Shown: positions 55,315-63,733, counted from the first letter of the stretch. The stretch: DNA of 63,770 nt from Pseudomonas kitaguniensis (GCF_009296165.1 NZ_VUAZ01000056.1:1-63770), one strand, 5' to 3'. Made by a program: numbers and translations. The notes: generated from the letters alone by a model not told the origin.

Positions 55315-56043
55315 ATGCTGCCGTTCTGGATTGCCCTGCAATTTCTCAGCAGCTTGCCGATTCGCTTGCCGGGCATGCCGCAGCCGCAGGCGCTAGGGCG
55401 CTCGCTGTTGTTTTATCCGTTGGTGGGCGTGCTGTTTGGGCTGTTGTTGTGGGGCCTGAACATCGCGCTGATGGGCGCGCCGCTGTTGCTGCACGCCGCA
55501 CTGCTGTTGACGGCCTGGGTGCTGCTCAGTGGCGGCCTGCACCTGGACGGCCTGGCGGACAGCGCCGACGCCTGGCTCGGTGGTTTTGGGGATCGCGAGC
55601 GCACGCTGAGCATCATGAAAGACCCACGCAGCGGGCCGATTGCCGTGGTCACCCTGGGGTTGGTATTGCTGCTCAAGTTCACCGCGTTGGTGGCGTTGAT
55701 CGAGCAGCATAACGGCGCCGCGTTAATCCTCGCGCCGCTGATCGGGCGCGCTTCGATGCTCGCGCTGTTTCTGACCACGCGTTACGTGCGTGCAGGAGGA
55801 TTGGGCCAGTCACTGTCGGATCATTTACCCAGAATCGTCGGCCAACAGGTGCTGATCCTCAGCGGCCTGGCGTGCATCCTGATCGGCGGTTTCAGTGGCG
55901 GCATTGCCGTATTGCTCGCTGCAGTGTGTTTTATCGGCCTGCGTCAACTGATGGTCAAGCGGCTGGGCGGCACCACGGGCGACACGGCCGGGGCCTTGCT
56001 CGAGCTGCTGGAAGTGGCCGTGCTGGTCGGGCTTGCTCTGTAA
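55315..56043 (+). CDS. cobS: Adenosylcobinamide-GDP ribazoletransferase
   Basis: A 242-residue membrane enzyme (cobV in P. denitrificans naming) that joins adenosylcobinamide-GDP with alpha-ribazole to complete the nucleotide loop. The GGLHLDGLADSADAWLGGFG, DRERTLSIMKDPRSGP-type motif supplies the metal and substrate site. Several hydrophobic helices. Two bases separate it from the cobC stop. It ends the operon; a MarR gene begins 43 bases later. Confidence 0.94.
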   Translation: MLPFWIALQFLSSLPIRLPGMPQPQALGRSLLFYPLVGVLFGLLLWGLNIALMGAPLLLHAALLLTAWVLLSGGLHLDGLADSADAWLGGFGDRERTLSIMKDPRSGPIAVVTLGLVLLLKFTALVALIEQHNGAALILAPLIGRASMLALFLTTRYVRAGGLGQSLSDHLPRIVGQQVLILSGLACILIGGFSGGIAVLLAAVCFIGLRQLMVKRLGGTTGDTAGALLELLEVAVLVGLAL

Positions 56044-56067
56044 CACTTTCTTGCATTTCAATAACTC

Positions 56068-56081
56068 CGGGTATATACACG
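56068..56081. promoter_or_regulatory. Candidate MarR operator over the marR promoter
   Basis: CGGGTATATACACG shares 11 bases with the perfect palindrome ahead of the MFS gene. The TATATA inside it could be the -10 element, 8 bases before the ATG. Autoregulation is inferred. Confidence 0.5.
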
Positions 56082-56085
56082 CTCT

Positions 56086-56490
56086 ATGCTTGCCTCCCAA
56101 TGTTTATGCACCAACCTGCGACGCGCCGCCCGTGGCGTCAGCAGGCACTACGACGGCGCCCTCGACGGCTTCGGAATCAACGTCGCCCAGTATTCTTTGC
56201 TGTGTAACTTGCAGCGCCTCGACCAACCGAGTATTTCCAGCCTGGCCGAAGCCATGGGCCTGGATCGCAGCACGTTGGGGCGTAACCTGCGCGTGCTGGA
56301 AGGCGAAGGCCTGGTGCAGTTGGTGGAGGGTGATGACCTGCGCAACCGCTTGGTGTTGTTGACCGAAGCGGGTGAAGAACGGCTTGCCGCTGCATTGCCC
56401 GCGTGGGAAGCGGCGCAGCAGAAATTGATTGATCAGTTAGGCGCCGAGAAGCGCCTGACCCTGTTGGCCTTGCTGGACGAACTCGCCTGA
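56086..56490 (+). CDS. MarR family transcriptional regulator
   Basis: A 134-residue winged-helix protein: wing and recognition helix at about residues 45-85 (SSLAEAMGLDRSTLGRNLRV), with dimer helices at both ends. Three cysteines stand in the first 45 residues (QCLCTN and LLCNL). No Shine-Dalgarno box precedes the ATG, and the likely -10 is only 8 bases upstream, so the mRNA may be leaderless. It faces an MFS gene whose promoter has a matching operator, so that gene is its probable target. Confidence 0.85.
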   Translation: MLASQCLCTNLRRAARGVSRHYDGALDGFGINVAQYSLLCNLQRLDQPSISSLAEAMGLDRSTLGRNLRVLEGEGLVQLVEGDDLRNRLVLLTEAGEERLAAALPAWEAAQQKLIDQLGAEKRLTLLALLDELA

Positions 56491-56512
56491 ACGCGGGTTT
56501 GTTCGACTACAA

Positions 56513-56528
56513 GCGGGTATATACCCGC
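56513..56528. promoter_or_regulatory. Candidate MarR operator, perfect 16-bp palindrome
   Basis: GCGGGTATATACCCGC is a perfect dyad 16 bases before the MFS start codon; the TATATA core may be the -10 box, so binding would block transcription. The marR promoter has an 11-base match to it. Confidence 0.6.
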
Positions 56529-56544
56529 GAGCGGAGAATAAGAA

Positions 56545-57750
56545 ATGACCTCGATGTGGCGCACCAGCGGCTGGGTTCTTGTGGGGAGTGCGCTGATCCT
56601 GGCGTTGTCGTTGGGCGTGCGCCATGGCTTTGGCCTGTTCCTGGCGCCGATGAGCGGCGAGTTCGGCTGGGGGCGCGAAACGTTTGCCTTCGCTATTGCC
56701 CTGCAGAACTTGATATGGGGCTTGGCACAGCCGTTTACCGGGGCCTTGGCCGACCGGTTCGGCGCCACCAAAGCGGTGTTCGTCGGCGGTGTGTTGTACG
56801 CCGTAGGCCTGGTGCTGATGGGCATGTCCGATTCGGCGTGGTCGTTGTCGTTAAGCGCGGGGTTGTTGATCGGCATTGGCCTGTCCGGCACGTCGTTCTC
56901 GGTGATTCTGGGCGTGGTCGGCCGCGCCGTGGCGCCGGAAAAACGCAGCATGGCGATGGGCATCGCCAGTGCCGCCGGGTCGTTCGGCCAGTTCGCCATG
57001 GTGCCGGGCACGTTGGGCCTGATTGGCTGGCTGGGCTGGTCGGCCGCGTTGCTCGCGTTGGGCCTGATGGTGGCGTTGATCTTGCCGCTGGTGGCGATGC
57101 TCAAGGACAAACCGCTGCCGGTGATGGTCGGTCAGCAAACATTGCGCGAAGCGTTAAAGGAAGCCTGCAGCCATTCCGGGTTCTGGCTGCTGGCCTTCGG
57201 CTTTTTCGTCTGCGGTTTTCAGGTGGTGTTTATCGGCGTGCACTTGCCGGCGTATCTGGTCGACCAGCATTTGCCGGCAACCGTGGGCACCACGGTGCTC
57301 GCCTTGATCGGCCTGTTTAACGTGTTTGGCACCTACACCGCCGGTTGGCTGGGTGGGCGCATGTCCAAACCGCGCCTGCTGACCGCTTTGTATTTATTAC
57401 GCGCAGTGGTGATCGGGCTGTTTCTGTGGGCGCCGGTGACCGAAATCACCGCCTACCTGTTCGGCATGGCCATGGGTTTTTTGTGGTTGTCCACCGTGCC
57501 GCTGACCAATGGCACCGTCGCCACCTTGTTTGGCGTGCGAAACCTCTCGATGCTCGGCGGGATTGTGTTCCTGTTCCACCAGCTCGGTTCGTTCCTCGGC
57601 GGCTGGTTGGGCGGGGTGGTTTATGATCGAACCGGCAACTACGATTTGATTTGGCAGGTGGCGATTCTCTTGAGCCTGCTCGCAGCGGCGCTCAACTGGC
57701 CGGTGCGCGAGCGGCCGGTGGCGCGCCTGGCGCAAATGGAGGCGGCATGA
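56545..57750 (+). CDS. MFS transporter
   Basis: A 401-residue permease with twelve helices. Loop 2-3 contains GALADRFGATKAVFVGG, the MFS motif A form, and the LGVRHGFGLFLAPMSGEFGW start resembles oxalate/formate or monocarboxylate-type members. GGAG lies about 9 bases before the ATG. Its stop overlaps the start of a 39-residue peptide (ATGA). The substrate is unknown; the regulated export of a toxic small acid is a reasonable guess. Confidence 0.88.
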   Translation: MTSMWRTSGWVLVGSALILALSLGVRHGFGLFLAPMSGEFGWGRETFAFAIALQNLIWGLAQPFTGALADRFGATKAVFVGGVLYAVGLVLMGMSDSAWSLSLSAGLLIGIGLSGTSFSVILGVVGRAVAPEKRSMAMGIASAAGSFGQFAMVPGTLGLIGWLGWSAALLALGLMVALILPLVAMLKDKPLPVMVGQQTLREALKEACSHSGFWLLAFGFFVCGFQVVFIGVHLPAYLVDQHLPATVGTTVLALIGLFNVFGTYTAGWLGGRMSKPRLLTALYLLRAVVIGLFLWAPVTEITAYLFGMAMGFLWLSTVPLTNGTVATLFGVRNLSMLGGIVFLFHQLGSFLGGWLGGVVYDRTGNYDLIWQVAILLSLLAAALNWPVRERPVARLAQMEAA

Positions 57751-57866
57751 ATGTACCGTTAAGAGCGCTGGCTATCATTGCTTCGCTGGTTTTATTGTTG
57801 CTGGCCTGGTGGGGCTGGCAGCAAGGTGGCCTGGCGTTGATGCAACTGGGTATGTCGATCTGTTAA
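57747..57866 (+). CDS. 39-residue single-helix membrane peptide
   Basis: The ORF starts inside the MFS stop (ATGA) and encodes NVPLRALAIIASLVLLLLAW, then WGWQQGGLALMQLGMSIC: one hydrophobic helix and a short tail. The overlap implies translational coupling. It could be a partner of the MFS protein. It is too short to compare reliably with known families. Confidence 0.55.
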   Translation: MNVPLRALAIIASLVLLLLAWWGWQQGGLALMQLGMSIC

Positions 57867-57900
57867 GTTCTTTGTCTGAACTGACTCAAGGACTTTCAAC

Positions 57901-58449
57901 ATGCTGATGCGCTGGCTCGCTGTACCCGTCCTGATGGCTGTTGGCAGCGTGGCCATGGCCGCCGACTGCCCGCCGTTGCTGGAGGGCCAATTGCCCAAAC
58001 TGCGGGCCAAGGAATCCATCGATCTGTGCCAGCGTTTTGCCGGTAAACCGCTGGTGATCGTCAATACCGCCAGCTTCTGTGGGTTCGCGCCGCAGTTCAA
58101 AGGCCTTGAAAGTTTGTATCAGCGCTACAAGGGCCAAGGGCTCGAAGTGATTGGCGTGCCGTCGGATGACTTCAAGCAGGAAGCCAAAACCGGTGAAGAG
58201 ACTGCCAAGGTTTGCTACGTCAACTACGGCGTGACGTTCACCATGACCGAGCCGCAAAAGGTCAAAGGGCCGGATGCCGTGCATTTGTTCAAGGTACTGG
58301 CGCAGCAGACCGAGGCGCCGAAGTGGAATTTCTACAAGTACGTGGTCGACCGCCAAGGCAAGGTGATTGCTAACTTTTCCAGCCTGACCAAGCCGGACAG
58401 CCCGGATTTGATCGAGGCGGTAGAACAGGCGCTGGCGTCGAAGCCCTGA
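57901..58449 (+). CDS. Exported glutathione peroxidase-like protein
   Basis: A 182-residue thioredoxin-fold peroxidase with a signal peptide ([20 protein letters not shown]), so it acts in the periplasm. The peroxidatic Cys60 sits in [19 protein letters not shown] and the Trp/Asn pair in [12 protein letters not shown]. The usual Gln block (NQFGxQEP) is replaced by SDDFKQE, so electron donor and tetrad may differ from classic enzymes. It lies 34 bases after the small peptide gene and ends at a strong terminator. Confidence 0.88.
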   Translation: MLMRWLAVPVLMAVGSVAMAADCPPLLEGQLPKLRAKESIDLCQRFAGKPLVIVNTASFCGFAPQFKGLESLYQRYKGQGLEVIGVPSDDFKQEAKTGEETAKVCYVNYGVTFTMTEPQKVKGPDAVHLFKVLAQQTEAPKWNFYKYVVDRQGKVIANFSSLTKPDSPDLIEAVEQALASKP

Positions 58450-58461
58450 TCAACCCCGATT

Positions 58462-58502
58462 AAAAAGCCCCGCCTCCTTTGCAGGAGAGCGGGGCTTTTT
58501 TT
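58462..58502 (+). terminator. Bidirectional rho-independent terminator
   Basis: AAAAAGCCCCGC and GCGGGGCTTTTT form a long stem with a 15-base loop, with A and T runs on both sides. It separates the convergent glutathione peroxidase and FadL genes. Confidence 0.93.
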
Positions 58503-58512
58503 ACGCCTTGAA

Positions 58513-59802
58513 TCAGAACTTGTACGTCACACCCAGGCCGAAGCCGTTGGCGCTGTTTTCATACTTGGCGTTGTAGGACTGACCCAGTGCGTTGGCGCGA
58601 GCCACCTTGACCGGCTCTTCCTTGAGGTAGGAATAAGCCACATCGACGGTCATGTTCGGCATAACGTCGTAGCCCAGGCCGAGACTGAAGATGGTGCGGT
58701 CACCGGTAGGGATGCGCGGCGAGCGGTCAGTGTTGTTGGTCGGCGACTGGTCGAAGGTCAGGCCGGTACGCAGCACCACTTGCTTGGTGACGCGGTACGA
58801 CGTGCCCAGCGCGTAAGCCCAGGTGTCGTGCCAGTTCTGGTCTTCTTTGATAGTGCCGACAATTTGCGGCGCCAACACACCGCTACCGGCTGCGGCCGAT
58901 ACACCTTCGTTGTTGACGGTGATGTCTTTCAGGCGGCTCCAGCGCGTCCAGGTAGCACCGGCGTAAAGCTTCCAGGCGTCGCTCAGGTCTTGAGTCACCG
59001 ACAGGTCCCAGGACTCAGGCGTGTCGATTTTCAACGAGGCGTCATAGCGACCATTGTTCAGCAGCGTCGCAGGAACGTTGGTTCCCTTGGTCACTTCGGT
59101 GTGGCCTTCAAGCTTGTACTTCACCTTGGAGTGGTAAGTCAGGCCCACGCGGGTGGTGTCAGTGGCTTGAACCAGCAGGCCGGCGTTGAAGCCGACGGCG
59201 GTGTCATCACCCTTGATCTTGATGTTGTTGGAGCCTGTGCCGGCGACTGGCAGGTTTATATCAGACTCAAGCGTACCGGCGATGCGGTTGATGGTCGGAC
59301 CAAAACCCACGGAAACGCGGTCGTTGAACGCGTAGCTGACGGTTGGCTGGAAAGTGATCACTGTCACTTCGCTCTTGCTGCCAAAGGCTTTGCCCTGGAA
59401 GCCACTTTCGTAGTCAGTCACCAAGCCGAACGGCGCATAGACGCCGAAACCGACAGCCCATTGATCGTTGAGTTTATTGGTGTAAAAACCGAAAGGGACG
59501 GCAGTGAAAGGCACCATATCGCCTTTGTTCGTACCGCTGGAGCGGCCGCTGACATCCTTGATGTTGGTCGAGGCATCAATGGCTGCGACACCACCTGTCA
59601 CTTGCTGGCCTTCGAGGCGAGCCATACCGGCAGGGTTACCGTAGACAGTGCTGGCGTTTTCGGCAGAAGAGGAGCGGCCTGCGAAACCCGTACCCATGCC
59701 GGCGACGTCTTGTTCGTTAAGGGCAAAGCCGCTTGCGAACAGTTGGGAGGATGCCATGGTTACGGCGAGGCTAAGTGTGGTCTTGAGCATTACTTTTTTC
59801 AT
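58513..59802 (-). CDS. fadL: OmpP1/FadL family outer-membrane transporter
   Basis: A 429-residue beta-barrel for long-chain fatty acids or other hydrophobic compounds. A signal peptide (KKVMLKTTLSLAVTMASSQLFA) is followed by GFALNEQDVAGMGTGFAGRS and the NPAGMARLEG block of FadL plug domains, and the barrel ends in a Phe (LGVTYKF). GGAG lies about 8 bases before the ATG. Symbol by family; the substrate is unproven. Confidence 0.9.
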   Translation of the reverse strand: MKKVMLKTTLSLAVTMASSQLFASGFALNEQDVAGMGTGFAGRSSSAENASTVYGNPAGMARLEGQQVTGGVAAIDASTNIKDVSGRSSGTNKGDMVPFTAVPFGFYTNKLNDQWAVGFGVYAPFGLVTDYESGFQGKAFGSKSEVTVITFQPTVSYAFNDRVSVGFGPTINRIAGTLESDINLPVAGTGSNNIKIKGDDTAVGFNAGLLVQATDTTRVGLTYHSKVKYKLEGHTEVTKGTNVPATLLNNGRYDASLKIDTPESWDLSVTQDLSDAWKLYAGATWTRWSRLKDITVNNEGVSAAAGSGVLAPQIVGTIKEDQNWHDTWAYALGTSYRVTKQVVLRTGLTFDQSPTNNTDRSPRIPTGDRTIFSLGLGYDVMPNMTVDVAYSYLKEEPVKVARANALGQSYNAKYENSANGFGLGVTYKF

Positions 59803-59909
59803 TATTAGAACTCCGTGGTGATCACCGCTGCGGAAAGTATCAACAAATTTAAGTTAGCGCTATAGGCTGTAATGCAGGAGATAGAGCGGTTTTGTAGGAC
59901 AATCCGACC

Positions 59910-59935
59910 AAAATCGCCGTTCTTCGCGGTTTTTT
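59910..59935 (+). terminator. Orphan terminator-like hairpin in the fadL upstream region
   Basis: AAAATCGC and GCGGTTTT pair (one G-T) around an 8-base loop, with extra T after. No plus-strand gene ends here, so it could end a short unannotated RNA. Confidence 0.4.
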
Positions 59936-60339
59936 GTGAGGTGAATGATCAGCACGTGACCGGTTTCATGGGCAAAACACAGGTTCGCCAGGTGCGGGCG
60001 AAATCCCGCATCCGGTCTTCAAGGTGAAATATTTCTTTGCAGATACGTGCCACGGGCAAGGTGTTGCCAGGCAGCGGGAGCGCGGTATTGAGCTACGGTT
60101 GGCGGCAATGCCCATACTGGCCTCATCCTTGAAAGTGGGCGACGATGCCTGAGAGTAGGGCTTGGCAGCGGTGAATCGGACTCAGGCTCGTCGCAAGCGG
60201 GTCAAGCCGCTTGAGTTGAAGTGTAGTGTCATATTCGTGATGTAAAAGGCTGTTTTTAAAACATCTTATTCATTTAGTTATAGCGTTTATATCTATTTGA
60301 ACTTAGCCGTTGAATCGCCATCCGCACATTTCAGGCAAT
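59936..60339. other. Gene-free region upstream of fadL
   Basis: The 590-base gap between fadL (start 59802) and the next gene (60393) holds the orphan hairpin and the terminator at 60340. The rest shows an A/T-rich stretch at about 60230-60310 and no ORF or repeat I recognise. Confidence 0.6.
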
Positions 60340-60370
60340 AAAAAACCCTGTGTTTTAAACAGGGTTTTTT
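60340..60370 (-). terminator. Rho-independent terminator of the 73-residue gene
   Basis: ACCCTGT and ACAGGGT form a stem around 7 bases with A-run and T-run on either side. It ends the minus-strand gene at 60393 and is symmetrical. Confidence 0.9.
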
Positions 60371-60392
60371 GTGTTTCAGCGACTCGGGTCGA

Positions 60393-60614
60393 TCAGGCAA
60401 CCAGTGCCTGACGGGTACGCTCGATCACGGCCTGCAGCGGCTCTGCGCTGGAGTATTGATCGGGGTACAGGCGTTCGCTGTGACGAGCGATGCCGTGTTC
60501 GTTGACCAGGGTGAAGCTGAAGCAGCCTTTGCGAGCGGCCATGATCAGGCAGTTCATTGGAGCAAAAGCGTTGGTGAGGGTGCGGATGGCATCCTGAGTG
60601 TGGATAGTCGACAT
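60393..60614 (-). CDS. Small hypothetical protein (PA1289-like)
   Basis: A 73-residue soluble protein STIHTQDAIRTLTNAFAPMN to IERTRQALVA. The gene order after fadL matches that of P. aeruginosa PA1288/PA1289, as I recall. A terminator follows the stop. Upstream lies a 442-base gap with an inverted repeat. Function unknown. Confidence 0.7.
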   Translation of the reverse strand: MSTIHTQDAIRTLTNAFAPMNCLIMAARKGCFSFTLVNEHGIARHSERLYPDQYSSAEPLQAVIERTRQALVA

Positions 60615-60676
60615 AGTCTGGGTGTTCCTACAAATGACACGGTTAAGAACCGCGCAACGTTAAAACGTTCCAGTGA

Positions 60677-60699
60677 CGTTGATCACTATTGATCAAACG
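60677..60699. promoter_or_regulatory. Candidate operator upstream of the 73-residue gene
   Basis: CGTTGATCA and TGATCAAACG form an inverted repeat with a one-base bulge, 62 bases before the ATG at 60614. It is not a standard ANR box because the spacing is too long. The rest of 60700-61056 holds no ORF or repeat that I can support. Confidence 0.3.
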
Positions 60700-61056
60700 A
60701 AGAACCCGACTGGAACAAAGCAGCCAGTTGAAGCGCTAATAAGTTAGGCGCGCTTGGGCTGGCAGGTAGGTACTTAGGAGGGCAGGCAACACAACAGGGG
60801 CAAAGGTTCTGGGCCCGGGGTGAAGATCCTGATCAATTTGCAGGCTGGTTCTGTCAGAGTATTGAAACTTCGCGACACCCTTTGCGTGATCAAAGGCAGT
60901 GTCGTCGCAAGAAATACCTGGAAACCATCGAGGTGGTCGATCCCGTGTTGTTCAGGGGATTTGTTCGACCAGAATTGACTTTCAGCTTGGTACTAACGCC
61001 GCGGATAGTAACGGATTGAAACAGGGAAGGGAAGTGCGTTATTCAAAAAAAGTCGA

Positions 61057-61362
61057 TTAGCCGCCTATCAGGCCGCGATAGACCAAAACGGTGGCGGCGG
61101 CGGCCAGCGAACAGCCCAGCGCGTAGGCGGCGAGGGTGAGGCGCAGGGAGCGGCCGGTCTCGATCACTTTCATCACGTCGCGCATGTCGTTGATCCTGCC
61201 CTCACTCAATTCAATGCACAGGCTCACGGCCGTGAACGTTGCCGACAGCAGGATGGCGATGGCAAACAGCGCGCCGTCCGGGGAAGGCAGTGCCGCACTG
61301 ATGCCGAGTGAAGTTGCGCAAATGGCCAGCAGCAACGCGGCGAACAACAGAATTCCTTTCAT
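61057..61362 (-). CDS. Small two-helix membrane protein
   Basis: A 101-residue protein with an N-terminal hydrophobic stretch (KGILLFAALLLAICATSLGI), a second (LFAIAILLSATFTAVSLCIE) and a C-terminal helix (LAAYALGCSLAAAATVLVYR). AGGA lies 5 bases before the ATG at 61362. The frame is open upstream, but the earlier part looks random. No family recognised. Confidence 0.68.
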   Translation of the reverse strand: MKGILLFAALLLAICATSLGISAALPSPDGALFAIAILLSATFTAVSLCIELSEGRINDMRDVMKVIETGRSLRLTLAAYALGCSLAAAATVLVYRGLIGG

Positions 61363-61683
61363 CGGTCCTACACAGCGGTCAGTTTTTTGATGCGGCAGTG
61401 TGGCGAGCCGTGGCAGATTTGAAAAGTCCCTTGATCGGGCACACCGGTAACATTTTTTTAACGTATTGATGCAAAAAATGCTGGCGATATAACCGGTGGG
61501 TGGGTGCTTGTGCACATTAATTGCGAAGTAGTTAACCATTCGGTCAAGCGGCATCAAGCGCCGCCATTTGCCTGTAATGGAAATTTAAGTCAATGAAAAA
61601 TATCGCTTTTTTTTATTGGTGAAAAAATCGTCAGTTTGACTGTGGCCCCCATTCCATGGGCCTTTGCGCGAATTAAAGCAGGG

Positions 61684-61718
61684 TTGTCCACTGAGTTATC
61701 CACAGCTTCTGTGGATTG
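61684..61718. promoter_or_regulatory. DnaA-box cluster
   Basis: TTATCCACA at 61696-61704 is a perfect consensus DnaA box. TTGTCCACT at 61684 and the reverse-strand TGTGGATTG at 61710 are each two mismatches away. An A/T-rich stretch precedes it at about 61585-61640. No dnaA, dnaN or rpmH is near, so this is not oriC. It lies about 105 bases before the Sel1-like gene. The other part of the 61363-61824 gap shows nothing else. Confidence 0.6.
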
Positions 61719-61824
61719 TCCCAAGCGCTTGCTCTAGCTCGGGCGTGCAGGTTTTTTTTTCAGCTTTACCTATACGAAAAAAAGAGTAGAGTGGCGCGCC
61801 TCCCGTTTTGCCCAACAGTGTTTT

Positions 61825-62148
61825 ATGAAGTTTCGCTCAGTACCACCTTCTGTTACCGACGCCCCTCAGACTGTTACCGCACCCAAGCGTTTCTCCCTGA
61901 AAGTAGCCTTGTGGCTGCTCGACAGCCCGCGCTTGGGGCACAACACCAACGTCAAGCACTTCGCCGGGCGCTTGCTCAAGCAGCCGGCCCGTGAAGGTGT
62001 GGTTGCCGCTCAAAGCCGCTTGGGCCAATTGATGTGCCGCGAGTGCGGCAATGCCCGCGACCGCCGCATCGGCCACGACCTGTTGCGCCTGGCCGCGCGT
62101 GCCGGCGACCGGCGTGCCCAGCGCGAACTGGGCCAGGTCGAAGACTGA
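61825..62148 (+). CDS. Sel1-like repeat protein
   Basis: A 107-residue protein. Two helical repeats of Sel1/TPR type (AAQSRLGQLMCRECGNARDR; IGHDLLRLAARAGDRRAQRE LGQVED) follow a basic N-terminus. These repeats mediate protein contacts. The ATG at 61825 follows TTTT; no strong Shine-Dalgarno is seen. It is 43 bases before rmuC. Function unknown. Confidence 0.72.
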   Translation: MKFRSVPPSVTDAPQTVTAPKRFSLKVALWLLDSPRLGHNTNVKHFAGRLLKQPAREGVVAAQSRLGQLMCRECGNARDRRIGHDLLRLAARAGDRRAQRELGQVED

Positions 62149-62191
62149 GCTGTCCTCAGGCCCCGTGCTTGGTTAACCTTGCTGTTTTTCG

Positions 62192-63687
62192 ATGATGGCA
62201 GACATGGCTATGGTTTTTGACTGGACCAGCATTGCCTTGGGGCTGGCGGCGGCTGCAGTGCCTTTATTGGCGGTGTGCTGGCAGCTTCAACGGCGGCTGA
62301 CGGCGCGCTCGACCGGCTGGGAACTGCTTGAAGAGCGCTTGGCCACAGCCCAATTGGCTCAGGAAGGGCTTGCCGCGCAACTGGACGCCAGTCGCGACGA
62401 AATCAGTGACTTGAGCCACGCCAACGCCGCCAAACAAGCTGACTTGGCGGCTGTGCGTCGTGAGGTCGAACTGCTGCAGATCGACCGCGATAACGCCCGC
62501 GACGCCGCCCACGCCTGGAACCTCGACCGCAGCGCCAAGGAAACCGAGCTGCGCCGCCTTGACGCGCTGTCGGCGGCGTTGCGCGCCGAGTTGCGCGAGC
62601 AACAGGACAGCCATCAACAACGCCTCGCCGACCTGCAAGGCTCGCGGGACGAACTGCGTGCGCAGTTCGCCGAGCTGGCCGGGAAGATTTTTGATGAGCG
62701 CGAGCAGCGTTTTGCCGAAACCAGCCAGGAACGCCTCGGCCAGTTGCTCGACCCGCTCAAAGAGCGCATCCAGTCGTTTGAAAAACGCGTTGAAGAAAGC
62801 TATCAGAACGAAGCACGCGAACGCTTTTCGCTGGCCAAAGAGCTTGAGCGCCTGCAGCAATTGAACCTGCGCCTGTCGGACGAAGCCACTAACCTCACCC
62901 GTGCCCTCAAGGGCCAGAAAACCCAGGGTAACTGGGGTGAGCTGATCCTTGAGCGGGTGCTTGAACATGCCGGCTGGAGAAGGGCCGCGAATACCAAACC
63001 CAAGTCAGCCTAAAAGGCCCGGACGGCGAACGCTTCCAGCCCGACGTGTTGATCATGTTGCCGGGCGACAAACAGGTGGTGGTCGACTCCAAGGTCAGCC
63101 TCACGGCTTACCAGCAATACGTGTCGGCGGATGACGAAGTGATCGGCCAGGCGGCGCTGAAGCAACATGTGCTGTCTTTGCGCAATCACGTCAAAGGCTT
63201 GGCCGGCAAGGATTACAAGCGATTGGAAGGCCTGCACAGTCTGGATTTCGTTCTATTGTTTGTGCCGATCGAGGCGGCGTTCTCCGCCGCGTTGCAGGCC
63301 GAGCCGAACCTGTTTCAGGAAGCGTTCGACCGCCACATCGTCATCGTCAGCCCCACCACGTTGTTGGCCACCCTGCGGGTTATCGACAGCCTGTGGAAGC
63401 AGGAGCGCCAGAGCCAGAACGCACGCGAAATCGCCGAGCGCGCCGGTTGGCTGTACGACAAGTTTGTGCTGTTTATCCAGGACCTGGATGAAGTAGGTAA
63501 CCGGCTGCAACAGCTGGACAAGGCTTACAGCGCGGCGCGCAATAAGCTCACGGACGGACGCGGGAATCTTGTCAGCCGTACCGAGCAATTAAGGTTGCTG
63601 GGTGCGCGTGCGAGTAAAAGCCTGCCGGCGGATTTGCTTGAACGGGCGATGACCGATGCCGATGGCGTGGCGCACCTGCCTGAGTAG
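62192..63687 (+). pseudogene. rmuC: Frameshifted DNA recombination protein RmuC
   Basis: A membrane-anchored coiled-coil nuclease-fold protein. The first frame (about 268 residues) has the N-terminal helix, a long coiled coil and GNWGELILERVLEHAG, then diverges. The second frame continues with LIMLPGDKQVVVDSKVSLTA, and DFVLLFVPIEAAFSAAL to the stop at 63687. Restoring one C near 62974 (GGCTGG to GGCCTGG) gives LEHAGLEKGREY and a 498-residue RmuC. The restriction-fold core lies after the break, so the product as read is inactive. ATGs at 62192, 62195, 62204 and 62210 are all possible. Confidence 0.88.
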
Positions 63688-63733
63688 GCGCGATGCAGGC
63701 GCCTCGGACCATCAGGCACACCGGTCGTAGGCC

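Noticed and set aside
60679..60697. TTGATCA elements that look like an ANR/FNR box
   Set aside because: The half-sites are 8 bases apart rather than 4, so the site does not fit ANR; kept only as a generic inverted repeat.
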